Source: Umbilicaria muhlenbergii
Taxonomy: Eukaryota > Ascomycota > Lecanoromycetes > Umbilicariales > Umbilicariaceae
NCBI GenBank assembly: GCA_000611775.1
Contig: KK106984.1
Span: 3,945,341-4,009,340 of the forward strand
Direction of reading: 5' to 3'
DNA length: 64,000 nt
The stretch's first letter is position 1. Every line of letters starts with the position of its first letter. Shown piece by piece: positions 11,409 through 25,830 of the stretch. The notes under the pieces are model-generated. The model was not told where the DNA came from and searched no databases. It worked only from the letters and a program-made list of their open reading frames with translations. The translations under genes and the position numbers were made by a program.

Positions 11409-12529
11409 CATTCATAATTTGACAGCTCACTCAAAAATAAGATTTTAATTAATAGTACTTTATGCACTCAGAGCACTCTCTGAGCAGTAAATGAGCTCAT
11501 AAAAAAATTACACTTTAAATAACTATTATACCTTCATGAATAATAAGAAACTTTTTATTGAAAAGTTTTAAATCTCTTTATTCTGTACACTTTACAAACT
11601 AAAGATTTCTTCATAAGTTTTAATTTGCAATAGTTATGAATTAAAAAACTTTTAACTAATTATAAATATATTAGCATATTGAATAACTATTGCGCTTTTA
11701 TACTGATGATATAACTTTCAGTTTATAAGTTGTAGAGAAGAAACTATTAAACAGTTTTATAACTTAAAAGTTTTTTTATAACTGTTGTTGTTAAAAAGTT
11801 ACATTGATTTCAAACTTTCAGCGACGAAAATCACAACATTAATAAACAGACTTTTAATGACTTTTTGAATAACTCAATAACAACAACACATAAAAAGAAA
11901 CTTTGTATAAGAAAACTCTTAAACAGCTTATTCTCTACAACTTATAAACTAAAAGTTATATCATAAGTATAAAAGCGCAATAATTATTCAAAGTATGTGA
12001 CTTTTTTTGAAAGATTTTTCGCTATTAAAAACTTGAATTAAATATAACTTAACAACAACAGCAGTTATAAAGAAACTTTTAATTTAACATTAATAAAAAA
12101 TACTATTCTTTATAACTTATGCATTGAAAGTTTCTTCATATCTGTTGAGGTGCAAAAGTTATTAAACTGTGTAAATTTTTAAGTGATGAAAATCTTGAAG
12201 TTCTTTAAATATTCAGAACTCAACACTTATACAGTGCTTTCAGACTCAACAAATCATGATTTTTTATTGCAGAAAAGTAAATTTTAGCAAAAGTTTACTT
12301 ATTATAAGTTTTACTGTTATTATAACACTGTGTGTGTACTTGTTTAAACAATTGTTTTAATAATTGTTTTTTTATCACAAAATTTTGATGTTCCGCTCAA
12401 GATTTAAGGTTGAGCTCAAAGCGCTCAGAGGGTGCTAAGAGCGGCTGTTAGCTGAGACATGAGATCAGAAGCTCAGAGCACTTAAAGTGCTAAAAATTAA
12501 CTCAGAGTTAACTTGCTAAATTGCTGATG
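11409..12529 (+). mobile_element. Foldback element FB2
   Basis: A 1121-bp non-coding element with imperfect terminal inverted repeats: the left end CATTCATAATTTGACAG is a mutated form of the CATCCGCAACTTGGCAG seen in FB1, and the right end CTTGCTAAATTGCTGATG is its inverse. It contains an internal inverted pair (11692-11742 with 11927-11978). It splits the LINE, leaving a 2-bp CA duplication (11407-11408 and 12530-12531): removing the element plus one CA restores a continuous reading from the region before RT to the QAYKYTK stretch. Superfamily unknown. Confidence 0.85.
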
Positions 12530-13860
12530 CAAGCATATAAATACACAAAGTCACAACTTATAAAGAAAATACCATCAATACAAGATCAAAATGATAGATT
12601 ATGTCAGGATTTTCAAGACAAATGTCAAGCATTCATTACAACAATGTATTCAGAACCTTTTACAGCTGAAATTAAGAATAATCAAGACACAATACATGTA
12701 AATTAATTAAACTTAACAGAAAATGAAGTTAAACAAGTTATATTTACATCCTCTGCAAAGAAAGCACCTGAATCAGATGATATTTCCTTTGCTATTATTC
12801 AAAAAGCATATCAGGTAATATTAAAATTAATGTTTACAATTTATAAATAATTAATTCAAGCAGGCTTTCACTCAGAATGTTGACATCAAGGCATAAGTGT
12901 TATTCTAAAAAAGCTGAGAAAGCCAGATTATTCAAAATCAAAAGCTTACAGAATAATTACATTATTAAATTATTTAAACAAAGTGACAGAGAAAATCATG
13001 ACAACTAAATTATCATATTTAAGTCAAGTCATAGACTTATTAGATCAAGATTAAACTGAAGAAAGAAAACAAAGATCAACAATTAATGCAGTATTAATCT
13101 TAACACATGATATAAAATCAGCTCAAAACAAAGGAAATGTTCTATCATGCTTGTTATTAAACATCAAGGGAGCTTTTGATCATGTATCATTACTGCAATT
13201 ACTCTCAATTATGAAGAAATTGAAGTTATCAGTACAAATACAATCATGAACAAAATCCTTTCTAGAAAATAGAAAATCAGGATTAACCTTTGATGATGAA
13301 AGATAAGAAGTACAAAAAATCAAGACAGGAATTTCACAAGAATCATTAATATCTTCAATATTGTTTTTGATATATATAAGGTATTTATTCTCAAAAATCA
13401 AGACCAAATTCTCAGATATGAAAAAACTCAGCTATATAAATGATGTGACACTATATATTATTGAAGAATCAGCTGCAGAAAATTGTTTAAAATTATAATC
13501 TACAGCTGAAACAGCCTTCTTATGAGCAGAAACAAACACAGTACAGTTTAATGACAGTAAATCAAGATTTATTCACTTTGAAAAGTTAAGAAAACCTGTA
13601 GAAAACAGTATTACATTATTAAATGATATGATGATAAAATCAGTCAAAGAAGTCAAGTGGTTAGGAGTTTGACTAGACAGAAAACTAAACTTTAAAACAC
13701 ATGTTCAAAAAAAAGTCTTCACAGCAATCAGAGTAATGCACTTAATCAATAAATTAACAAATTCAGAATGAGGTCTTTCAGCTAAAAATGTAAAACAACT
13801 TTATCAAGCATGCATTACATTAATTAGTGACTACGGGTCAGAAATTTGATGGAAAAACCA
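12530..13860 (+). pseudogene. LINE ORF2 reverse transcriptase domain relic
   Basis: Starts with QAYKYTKSQ, the conserved linker before Tad-clade RTs. It then shows the RT core: GAFDHVS with a catalytic-type Asp (about 13171), a KTGISQES block corresponding to the GxxQGSPxSP motif (about 13321), and YINDVTLY at the position of the YADD active site (about 13432), so the first catalytic Asp appears altered to Asn. The thumb and a WLGV stretch follow. Several stops interrupt the frame, so no functional enzyme is possible. Confidence 0.8.
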
Positions 13861-14329
13861 GAAAGGCTACTTAAAGCAATTAGAAAAATTGCAAAACTCA
13901 GCATTACACAAGATCTTAAAAGCTTTTAGAACTTCCTCAGGGGCTGTAATAAAAATTGAAGCAAATATTCAGCTGGTACAAGTCAGGTTAAACAAAAAAT
14001 GCAGGAAATATGCATTAAAAATTATAACCTTATCAGAAAATCATTGTATCAGGCAGAGAATACTCACTTCATATCTGTCAGAGTCACAAATAAGTCAAGA
14101 CATACTTATAAACTTTAAATTTCTAGATTGAAATTAAAATACATCAGGGAAAAAACACCCTACACAATTAATTAAAATACTAAACAGTATATCTACATTA
14201 ATATCATTAAGACAAGTGAAAAAGCCTATTACAGCTCAAAAACCATGACTATAAAGTAATACACAGATTGCAGATATTTAAGTTTCAGCAGAAACAAAAG
14301 AAATCACAATTAAAAAACACTTTACTCAA

Positions 14330-14800
14330 GTAAAGCATTTAATTGCATGCAAAACATCAGTCTTTTACACTGATGAGTGAAAAATCAGCGTAAAGACAAC
14401 ACAAAGTACAAAAGATCACATAGAAGCTGAAATTTACTGTATAAAAAATAATTATACAAGTACAAAAAGTTACTTTTTAGGTCAATACACTGAAGTACTA
14501 GATGCAGAGCTTTATGCTATAATGCAAGCTACAAAACAAGCAATATAAAGACAGTTTTTGAGGAAAAACATCTGAATATTTACAGATAGTCAAACAGCAA
14601 TATAAAAATTACAAAAATCTGCAAATACAGAAGTTTTACAACAAATTCAATCAAATCTGCAGGAATTATGACAAAGTCAAAAGGTAATTCATATACACTG
14701 AATTCCTAGTCACAGTTAAATACCAGGAAATGAATTAACAGATAAAGCAGTCAAACAAGAAGCTTTAAACTCAGAAAATGCAGTTATTAATGCAAACTCA
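14330..14800 (+). pseudogene. LINE ORF2 RNase H domain relic
   Basis: RNase H fold recognised from its acidic residues in order: FYTDE (about 14364), DAELYAIMQA (about 14501), FTDSQTA (about 14579) and GNELTDKAVK (about 14726), matching the D-E-D-D pattern. A downstream Cys/His cluster (about 15062-15110, CKVKQSSEHLLLNC) is the usual C-terminal zinc motif. Three stop triplets lie between these motifs. Confidence 0.75.
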
Positions 14801-15477
14801 AGGCATATTTCTTTATCTTATATCAAAAAAGATATTGAGGAAATTGCCAAAGAGGAATGATTAATAAAATGACAAAATGCAAATCAAGGTCAACAATACA
14901 AGACATATGCTACAAGGCCTGACTTAGTTATAAAGTCAAAAGAATTGTACAAATGTGAAAGGTTAACCTTTACAACATTTACATAATTAAAATTAAGACA
15001 CAGCTATTTTAAATCATATCTTTACAAATTACCTACATATGAAAACAATTAATATTTTCAGTGTAAGGTAAAACAGTCATCAGAGCATTTACTGTTAAAT
15101 TGCAGGCAGTATAAACAAGAGCAGCAAGAGCTGAAACAAGAAATACAAAAAGTAAAATTCACACAATTAATATTACAGTCACTACTTTGTACAAAGGAAG
15201 GAATTAAAAATACTTTAGTATTTTTAAAACACACAAAAATAACTACATGAAAGTGACTTTTAGGGGGGGTTGAGGATGAAAATCAGGAAGTAAAGTGAGG
15301 AGATATTAAAAAAAGTATTTAAAAATGTGCAATTCTGACATCAATAACAGTCACAAAAGAAATTGATAAAATAAGTTAACTTGAGGTAATAAATACCTCA
15401 CATATGTAGACTACACAGTGTCATAATCTTAGACTACATACACTTAATGAAGAAATAAAAAAAAACTTAAAAACACC

Positions 15478-17100
15478 TGAACTGTCATTTGAGTCAGGTC
15501 AGGTTAAATCAATGATCAGAAACTTAACTTATAAGTTCAACTTCTTCATGAATCTGATATTCAGTGATCAATCAAGTCAACCCTGAGGTACTCATATGAA
15601 CACTGAACTAATCATATACAGTTAAAATTGCTTAATCATTATAACAGTAGTAAGTTTAATATAAGTAATAACATCACTTTTCTTCTTATATTATCACAGC
15701 TTTGCATTATGTTATTATTAAAAGCAGGTATTGTGATAATTGAATACTTTTACATACTTGTAATTGAATTATTAATCCACAAAGACTGATATTATACATT
15801 GTGAGCACTGTGCAAACATGAAGAAAAACATGATATGCTAAAAAAGTAATGCTCAAAGGTAATGCTCAAAGATAATGTTTATTTAAAATTTGTGACAACT
15901 GTATATTTTTTTTAACTTTGCAGACTGTATTTATAGTTGATTTCATAATGCAACTCAGTGTTAATCTGCAGACAGCAATACTGATTAACTGATGCTGATA
16001 ATGATGTGTCACTCATATGTTGAATTCATAGATTGTTTGCTTCAACTGACTGCAGTTGATCTTCTTTAAGCTTCATTCATTCATGCTGAAGTGAGGAAGG
16101 TCATCAGGTCATCAGATGATAAAAATATATTAAAATCATCTTACCCTCTGTCCTCTGATACATCTTCAATTATAATAAAGGCATTTAAGTCATTACTTTA
16201 CCTCATTTCTGCCCTCATTTGATGCATATCAGCAAGTTCATCTACTTTTATATTATTCAAATCATTCATGTCAGACTCATCATGATTATCATTGTTTATT
16301 GTCATTATTTTGCACTTAACAGAGGTAAGCTTCCTTCATTAAAATATTTTTATAAACTCATAAGTCTCCTCATCATCTGTTATAATTAACTCATTCAGAA
16401 CAGAGGCTTCTTAAACTCAGATTTCAAAGGTGCTGACTTCCTCATCATTGTCATCATTATCAATGAGGTTATTCAACAAGGTGTTTCACTCATAATACTT
16501 AATTAAACAGAGCATACATATAATCTCAGTGCTCAGATGTTTACATCATCAATTGCAGATATTTTTAATCATATTGAAGATGCATTTCATGCTTACTTCA
16601 GAGGCATATACAGCAAGAACATCTCTTGTTATCTGAGAGAAACTTTTAAGATCACTGTAATTGACACTTCACACTTAATAATGTAATTAGCTCAAGCCTC
16701 ATATTAGCATTATCTTTGAGCATTACCTTTAATGAATCATTGACATAATTGACTGATGTGAAAAGATATTTAAAGATATCATTTTAAGTATTTATTCATC
16801 ATTGATTCTTCAGTTTTATCTGTTTAATTAATGTGTTAAGATTTATATTCTGTGACTGACCTGCAGTGATAATTGAGTTCATAGTCAAACTCTCATATTT
16901 CAAGTAATGTAAATCATAGTAATCTTGAAACTGTTGATTTCATTTAATTTCTTAAGATTTTGTTACTTCCTTCCCTTATGAGAAAAAGGAACTTGGTCAA
17001 GAAGATGTTTCATGCATTTAATGAAAAACAGACTTCCTGCTTGAAAAGCTTAATTATATGTTAATTAATTAAGCTCAATTAAGTTATCAATAATGAGGCT
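15478..17100 (-). mobile_element. hAT transposase relic related to hAT-F (hAT-R)
   Basis: The left terminus (15478-15632) matches the right end of the 672-bp hAT-F elements in inverse orientation: CTGTCATTTGAGTCAGGTCAGG-like start, CCCTGAGGTAC and AACACTGAACTAA, differing mainly by transitions. Reading inward on the minus strand is a hAT-type C-terminal dimerisation region (about 16625-16480; RDVLAVYASE followed by an acidic LIDNDDNDEE stretch). The N-terminal part and the other terminus are not visible; Gypsy sequence takes over near 17.1-17.3 kb. It could be the remains of the autonomous partner of hAT-F. Several stops and frame losses are present. Confidence 0.6.
15633..16080. other. AT-rich non-coding part of the hAT relic
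   Basis: Lies between the terminal segment and the transposase C-terminus. It holds a short duplicated AAGGTAATGCTCAAAG-type motif (about 15855-15880). Nothing else was recognised. Confidence 0.4.
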
Positions 17101-19918
17101 CATGCAACATCTTCAGTCAACACACAGTCAGTACTCTGATGATGAACAAACTGCTTAACCTCTCATAAACATCACAGTAGAATATACTTTTTAAAGACTT
17201 CATTTATTCCTTGCTTTTGTATGCTGCTATTTTAACACTCTCCTTCAAATGTCTGCCTGAAGCAAGTATCATAATTCATATAGATGTCTTCTTCTGAGCA
17301 GGTTCTCTCAATGTTTAAAAAATGAAATATGTTGACTCATCAAAGAGCATAAGATGACCTGTTCAGAGCTGAAAGACTCAAAGATTATCTTCATGAAATG
17401 TTCATTTAACTTAACAGCCGTTTACCTGCTGTATATAAAAGTTAATGTGATTGTCAGCTTTGATTATGATGAATGAGCCTCTTCAATGAGCCTTCAGCTT
17501 AGCAGACTCTTTTTAATGTAGAAGAATGAAGTCTTTAATAAATAATTTTTTATGCACAACTCTGTGATTATATTTATCAGTCATTCTCATCTTTTTCTCC
17601 TCATTAAATTTCACTACCTCTTTCCTCTGAGAAGTCAGGTCAAGTAAATGACTTTGTATAATTTAAGCATGAGCTTTCAGATCTGCAATAAAGTTTAATC
17701 ATTAAAGAACAATGACCTTCACAAGGCTGTTATCACTGAGAAGAGTGATTAAAGAGGGTGCTGATGAAAGATTCATTAAAATACTCAGTGAAGAGTACTG
17801 TAAATGACTGATTATTTGACTGTTGATCTCATGAGTGACTCTAAAGAGGATTATGTTTCATGCTGAATTAAAAAAAGCTGACTTTCAAATTACATCCTTT
17901 AGGATTTGATTTCCTCACTTAATAAGATTAAAGGATTTTGAGGACTTGCTTAAATTAAACAGAAGCTTAACTTCTTAAGTCTTCATATAATTCTTAATGA
18001 CCTGATTTTCAAAGTGTTGACCTCAGTCAAGGAAAAAAGCCTCTGATTGAGTGAAGTGACTGAATAAATCATTTAAAGCTTAAATAACATCTGAGGCGTT
18101 GACAGTCATGCTGAGGTAAATCATAAAGTATCAATTAAAATAGTTCATGATGTGTAGTATATATTTAAGACCTGCTGAGGTAGTTTTCCTCAGAGGGTCA
18201 ATGAAGTTCATGATGAGAAGTTGAAAGAGATGATGAGTCACAATGAGTTGAAGTAATTAACTTCACTGAGTTGAAGCATGTCTGATGCAGGACAGACATC
18301 CTGTTATGTATTATTTAACATCAGTGAACTGAGATGATTAGTAGATCAGGCTTCATAACTTGAGAATTATATCATCTTTAACTTAATGATCACTTTTATC
18401 ATGAGCCTCATACAGTGCACTCACAACTTTAGACTCTGAGATGCAAAGGAGATGTAATTCATCTTAATGTACTCATAACTTAAAGTTTTCATTTATCTGA
18501 TAATTCAGACACTTCTGTAGAAAGTTGATTAATGTAGGCTTGAGCAGATCCTCTGTAAAGATGTAAATGTAAACTGCTTTAAATCATTTTAACATTCAGT
18601 AAGCTTCATGTCATGAGGTGAAAGATTGAAGTGTGAATATTAAAATGTTATGTAAGATCTTTTAACTTATGACTTCAACTCTCTCTCTGTCAACAAGCTT
18701 CTTAAGAAAAGACTTAAATTCATCTTTTTCATCTTTTCAGATTCATTAAACTTCATCTTTCTGAATATACTTCTGCATTATTTAAACAATGTCATCCTCC
18801 TCACAGTTCTTCTTAAAGAATATGATCTTGAACAGATCATCAGCAATGATGTTTCTTTTATCTTTTATGTGTATTATCTTAATGTGAAGCTCTTGAAGCC
18901 TGACAGCTCAATGCTCATAAATGTTATTATGTAAACTAAACTCAAGGAAATGAATCAGAGGCTTATAATTAATGTGTATGATATCAAGACATTCAGGGTT
19001 CTGAAGAAGATATTAAAACTTAATAATGAACTTGACAATTGCATAAAGCTCATACTTATAAGTCTGATATTTTCACTCTGTGATCAAGAAGATAAGAGCA
19101 TCATATATGATAAAAATCTTCACAAGCTTTGACCTCTCATCAACTCTTTGAAACTGAGTTATCATTAAGCTGCTGATGAAGTCAGAGGCGTCTGAGTAGA
19201 AGTGAATATTTAAAGATCAGTCAATATCATTCATGACAACACTGATAACATATTTTATTTAAAGAATCTCAAAGGACAGCTGCTCAGACTTTGTTCATCT
19301 TTAAAAAATGCTCTCAGTCAGCTGATTCAAGAGTCTCATGATCTCAGCAAAGTTCTTTACTCATCAGCAGATTATACTTATGACTCTTAGAAAGCCTCTT
19401 ACTCCCTTGACATTAATGAGTTCTGACCACTTTGCAATGATCTTGACTCAGGCAGGCAAAACATGAAGCTTTTCACTGACATGATGCTTTACCCTCAAGG
19501 CTTTGATGTGATTCACAAACACTCAGAACTTTCTGAAAGATAATATGAGCTTGACTCATTCAATTTGAGGGAAAAACTGATTTTGAAGAAAGACAAATTG
19601 TGACTTAAAGTCAAGATGATCACTAAACAGGTCATTCATATAAAAGATGATTAAAACTGACTTTATGAACTTCTCATGCATAAGAGATGACTCAGACTGA
19701 GGCTTTAAGATAAGCTTTAATGTGATGTTCATGAGCTTCAACATCATGAAGCCTGCAGATTGAGACTTTTAAGACATTTAAGTGAGCTGCAATTGTCTGA
19801 TTCCTGAGATGAAAAATGCAAATAAATGACAGTCATTCAGGTGTAAGATAATGCTGAAATAATCATGTTTAATGTTCACTTGAAAGAATATTTTATGCCT
19901 TGAATCTGAGAGATAGTC

Positions 19919-20212
19919 TGTCAGGGTCATCATATATAGTAGTATGATAATACAACAGTACAACAGTACAACAGTATGACAGTATGACAATACATCATTA
20001 TAACTCACTTATATGATGACTCAGTGAGTAGCACCTTGACATCAAGTGAAAACTCTTCACAAGGAAGTTCAGAAACCTGCTTCCTCAGTGATCAGTTTTG
20101 TCACTGAATAAAAAATATATAATCATTGCATTGACCTCATCATGATTATATTGCTTATGACACTTCATTTAAACATCATTATGATGCTCTGTCATACACC
20201 TCATCTTTTACA
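19919..20212 (+). repeat. 5' LTR of GypE (LTR-4)
   Basis: A 294-bp LTR with TG...CA ends and the start TGTCAGGGTCATC. It contains an octamer-type array of TACAACAG/TATGACAG units (about 19942-19992). Same length as the 3' copy; the two differ mainly by transitions, plus register changes inside the octamer array. Confidence 0.9.
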
Positions 20213-22119
20213 TACTGATTGCTCAGTACCTTCAGGTGAACAGTCACATCAGAAGTAAATAAGACATGATGACATCAACACTTTAATCTCATCAGGTCAA
20301 TGAAGCAGTTAATTAAATTAAATCAGAGCTTTTAATTAATAAGTTTATATTATCAACTGTTAACATTCCTGCTTCTGATATTGTCAATGACAATGATGAA
20401 CATATTGATGCAGGTAACCTCAATGACTTCATTAATGATTTTGAAGCAGTCACTGCCCACAATCAAGAAGTCATCAAGCATCAGTGATTACAATTATAAT
20501 GTGTATGACAAGAAATTGAGTTTAAGGATAATAAAAGAAAGCTTTAAGAGTTTAATCAACATCTGCAAGAAGATCCTTCAACTATGATAAACTTAAAAAA
20601 CAACACAAGTTCATCACATGAATTATGATGTTAAGTTATGACAGACATTGCACCTCCCCCTTTTCAACACCTTATAAAGTCATGAGAGCCTCATCTTTAT
20701 GCAGGAGGCGTCAAAGTCATGAAATGAAAACTTCAAAAATACTTAAATGAAATCAATCAGAATCAGAAGCTGATGTCAGAGTAATTTTTTATTAAATGAG
20801 ATTTCATCATCTGAGCAGGCACTTACCTTGAGAAAACAATCATGAGTGACTGATGAAAGTAAAAGAAGCAGCATGATTACATTTAAGTCATTTACAACAA
20901 CTTTTTAAAGATTTTAGAGAAGAATTTATCTCTTGATGAAGACATGAACAAATGAAATATCATCATCTTTAATGCAGCTGAACTTTATAATCATGATATA
21001 ATCACTTTTTGATATAACAAATTATCAGAACTCTACTGCTTTCTTTCAGCTTCACACAAGAAAATCAGTGAGACACTCATTTAAAATCATTAATGATTAA
21101 GACTTCCTCATCATGTTCTGACTGAACTATGATGTTGAGATTTGACGCAGGTTGCAAGACAGTCAGTGCAGAAAATTTCAGTACATTTTAACATCATCAT
21201 TAATCATGAACTGTTCTGAAGCTGCTCAGACACCAAAAAGGATCATTAAAGCAAAACTGACAATAATGACAAAAGTACAACACAGATGTCATACTATGAC
21301 AGAAAAGAATCCCTCACTGAATAATAAATAATTCACACTCAATTCACTCAATTCAGCTGTGAAAGAGAAAACAACTCATGAGGTTTTTATCATGAAAGTG
21401 ACTGCAATCAGAGTCAGAATCTCAATCATATATTAATCATCAAGAGAGCAATTATGATGATGACATGAACATTCACAACCCCTTCACGCTGACAAGGAGA
21501 CTTCATCTCAAGGAATAAAATAAATGCATGAAGATCAGCAGATCTCTGCATTAAATGTGAAGTCATTAATCACTGAATAAATAATTGTATGATTGAATGA
21601 TCTACAGCTGTCTTCACTGCAGTTAATGTGAATAAATGACTCACAGATCACCTTCAGTTTGCTTCATTATTAATTATTGATGATATCTCACGTCTGATAT
21701 CAGAGCAACTAGAGGTGAAACTGCACATAATGACAATAAGTGATATGATGAGCAAATCTTCACAATATTCATATATTATTGACAACAGCAGCCAGGGCAA
21801 TATAATCACATGAGATGTTGTCAATAAGCTGTCCCTACTGACTGAATCCTATGAGGCTCAAGGTAATGCATGAAGTAATGTGATTAAGCTATCAAAGTCT
21901 GTCATACTGATGATTACAGCATACAACACTGATGATCAATCTTATCATTATAATAATCATTTCTTTATCACACAAAACAACACATCAGCTCCTTTTGTCC
22001 TCAGACTATCATTTCTAGTTCATGCAAACTCAAATCACTACTATGATATGAGTAAATTCCTATGAAGAAAGTCAAAACATACTATCACACACTGTATATT
22101 CATCATCAGTGAAAAAAAG

Positions 22120-22530
22120 GTGTTGAAGAATGTTTTATGTATGAACAACCTCATCATTATTGACTGCTTTATAGGGCCGGCGGACCTAGTGACTGATATG
22201 AAAAAATATACCCTTCAGATGAACTCATTACAGTATGACAGAGGTAGTGATGTGTACAACACATTATCATTTGAATATCATGAGTATGTGAACATATTTC
22301 AGACAACTAAGAAGCAGTCTCTGCCTGAGAGAGATTCACATGATCATGTTATTGACTTAAAACTGAGGCAGCAATCTTCATTCAGAAAGTTATACTCAAT
22401 GTCTTCAGCTGAACTCAATGTACTGAAGGTATATTTAGATGATGTTATGAAAGTAAACATAATTTGTAAATTAATATCATCTGCAGCTTCACCTGTCATG
22501 TTCATGCTTAAATCAGACAGAAGCCTGTGA
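22120..22530 (+). pseudogene. GypE protease-RT junction fragment
   Basis: Longest open stretch of GypE. It spans the region between protease and RT, including an EYHEYVNIF-type segment and the conserved entry into RT (SFRKLYSMSSAEL and the SSAASPVMF stretch). It is part of the decayed Gypsy polyprotein, not an independent gene. Confidence 0.7.
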
Positions 22531-25500
22531 CTGATCATTAATTATAAGCAGTTGAATGATATTATTATTAAGAATCATTATCCTCTATCACTTATATCAG
22601 ATATGTTGAACCATCTTCAAGAAGTTAAGAAGTTCACTAAGCTGAACTGTCAAAATGCATATAATCAAATATGAATCAAGGGTGAAGATGAGTGAAAAAC
22701 AGCATTTCAAACATGATTCAGCCTGTTCAAATATCTTGTTATATCTTTCAGTCTCACAAATGCTCCTGCTATATTTCAGGCTTTCATTGATAAGGCTCTT
22801 AATGAGTTTCTTGATATAACTTGTGTGATTTATCTAGATGATATCCTGATCTTCAGCAAAGATGAATCTGAACATGAGGAGTATGTATGACAAGTATTAA
22901 CTGTGTTACAACATCATGATTTTCATCTTAAGATCAGTAAATGCTTCTTTAATGCAACAGAAGTGAACTTCCTGAGGTTTAAGATTAATACTGAAGGTAT
23001 ACATATGAGTTCAGAAAGAATTCACACTGTTGAAGAATGACTACTCTCAGAGAACATTCATAAATTGCAGATCTTTTTAAGCTTCATTAACTTCTTCTGA
23101 AGGTTTATAAAAGATTATTCATGAATTGCAGCATCACTGTTAAATCTCCTGAAAACAGGAAAGAATAAAAAGAAAACTGAGAATACATTATTCTCTCCTC
23201 TTCAGTCTCAACAGACTGTTATTAAAAAAAAGCAGAACAGCTTGACCTCATTGTGTAAATTTAATACAAAGTATTCAGCATGTAACCTGCAAGTCAGAGG
23301 AGAGCTACAACAAGAAAACATCATATTTGTCTCTTTTTCACTCTTAAAAGCTGCATTGAAAGTGTTTAATGCTTTGAAGAAGACCTTCATGAGTGCTTCA
23401 TTACTACATTATTTCAATGAAAACAAACTCATGAGAGTTGAAACAGACGCCTCTGAATTCACAATTGATGAAATCTTGATGCAACACTTCAAGGTCAATG
23501 ATCAATTGCATTGATTATTAATTACTTACTACAGTAAGAAGCTGCTAAATACTGAGACTTGATATAATACAAGTGAGCAAGAGCTCCTTGTCATCATGAA
23601 AGTCATGTATCATTGACAACATTACTGTTGAGGTGCTAAGCACCTGATCATCATATTGACTGATCATGCAAATCTTGTTTGATTTATGACTACCTCAAAC
23701 CTCACATGAAGGCAGCTCAAGTGAGCTGAAAAGCTCACTGAGTATGACTTTAAAATCACATATTAAGAGGACAAGAAGAACTTTATTAATGATTTATTAA
23801 AATAATCTGATTATGAACTGCTGAAGACTGTCAGTACCTCAACTGCTGCTGAAATAATACAACAGTCCTTTCATTTAGAAAGCAAGGATTATAAGTTAAT
23901 GCAGAAGAAATTATACACACTTATCATAATGACACTGCAGTCAAGACACTCAGTATGACAGGAGTTACAACAAAAGAATGTCATATTTATCATAATAAAT
24001 AATATCAGTATGATGAATACTGAAGTTGATGACATGATTAAAACATCAGCAGTTCATGATCTACATGCTTGAGAAGCAAGCTGTGACTGAATGAGAAAGC
24101 TTGAGTATGCAGAATCTGAGCAGCACTCAATTAAGAATAACACAGCAAGCACTGTAATTATAAATGATGATGCAAGTCATGTTTTTATTAATTTTTAAAT
24201 TAAGGATAACACTTCTTCTGCTGACACTGTTAAAGCACTTCAGCTCATGTCTACTCACTCACCTCTAAGTGAGGAGATAACAACTTATATAAAAATATCT
24301 ATCAAACAACTTGAATGTATGATTCATACTGAACAGTTGAAAGACGGTTTGATATGATGAGTATAACAGGGATTAACTACCCCTCTTGAGGGTAGAAACA
24401 ACTTAGTCAGGTCAGAAATGACAAATATGATGATAATACTTCCTGATGTAATGAAATGTTGAGAGGAAATTGAGGATGTCATATACTACAATGATAAAAT
24501 CTACATTTCACAGAACTCTGCCCTTCACAATGCAGTGATCAGTCAATTTCATGATGATGTCTTTGCAGGTCATTTCAGGAAATCAAGAATTACAAAATTG
24601 ATGCAGTGATCTTATGATTAACCTGATACTGTCAAAGACATATGATGTTACTGTCATGACTGTATTGAATATCAAAAGGTGAAGTCAGCTCATCACAAAT
24701 CATACAAGTTATTAAACTCATTGCCAGTCTCAACTGAGTCATGACATATGATGACAATGAACTTCATTATAGATCTGCCACTGAGCAGCATGTATGAAAG
24801 TATAACATGAAATTTAATCCTTATCATAGTTGATAAGTTGATCAAAATAACTCACTATATTTTAATACAGAAGACAATGTCAGTTGCTGACTTCATTGAA
24901 GTGTTTATTCAGGACATAGTCAAGCATCATGACATGTTAAAAGTTTTAATCACAGACAGAGACAAGTTGTTTACATTAAAGCAGTGAATCAGCTTCTGCT
25001 TTCACATGCAGTGTCATCATAACATGTCAACAGCTTTTCACTCACAAACTGACAGTTAAACAGAGAGGCAGAATCAGTCTCTGAAGATGTATTTATGCAT
25101 ATTTATTGATGAGCAGCAAGAGGACTGAGTAAAGTTTTTACTCTGCATGAAGTTCTCATACAACAACTTCATACATGCTGCTACAGGAAAGAGCCCCTTT
25201 CAGTTTAACTTAAAGTGAGATCCTCAGATGAGCCTAAGTAGACTGCTTATACAACACTCACATGAACAAATAAGACCCTATGCAGATGCACAGCAGCTTC
25301 AAGATTAAATTGCAACAGCTCAGAAGCAGTTATGACAGGTTAATGAAACATATGCAAATTATTATAATCAGCGCTGAATGAAGATAACATTCAAAGAAGG
25401 TGATTTAATACTGATTAATGAAAAGAATGTGTCAGTGAACAAGCAGATGAAGAAACTGCATTGAAAAAAACTCAGCTCATTCATGATATGATGTGTGATA

Positions 25501-25830
25501 AATTAATCATCATATGAACTTGACCTCTCAGAGGATTGAAGCATTTATAACATATTTAATGTCACTTTATTGAAGTCATTTCAAGACACATGTCATGTGT
25601 TCTCTGCATTAACAGAAAAAGACCTACTACTCAACTGAGATAATGAGTGAGAAGTTGAAGCAATTGTGAATAATCATGTTCATGATGACAGGCTTCAATA
25701 CCTCATCAAATGAAAGCTGATGAATCAGGTGTGAGATGACACATGAGAGTTAACACACTTCATCTGCAATGCAAAGGCAAAAATGCAGAAATTTTATGCT
25801 GACAACTCTGACAAACAGAAATTCAGGTGA

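Larger units (their letters stand above)
9901..15477 (+). mobile_element. Tad-clade LINE with APE endonuclease and RNase H
   Basis: Non-LTR retrotransposon read on the plus strand. In order: end of an ORF1/Gag with zinc knuckles (9929-10261), apurinic-type endonuclease (about 10300-11030), reverse transcriptase (about 12530-13860), RNase H (about 14330-14800), a Cys/His-containing C-terminus (to about 15250) and an A-rich tail (about 15450-15470). This order, with an RNase H after RT, is that of fungal Tad elements. FB2 is inserted between endonuclease and RT. Many in-frame TGA triplets occur where the family has Trp, along with other stops, so the LINE is dead. The 5' end of ORF1 is missing or lies in the island upstream. 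Confidence 0.85.
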
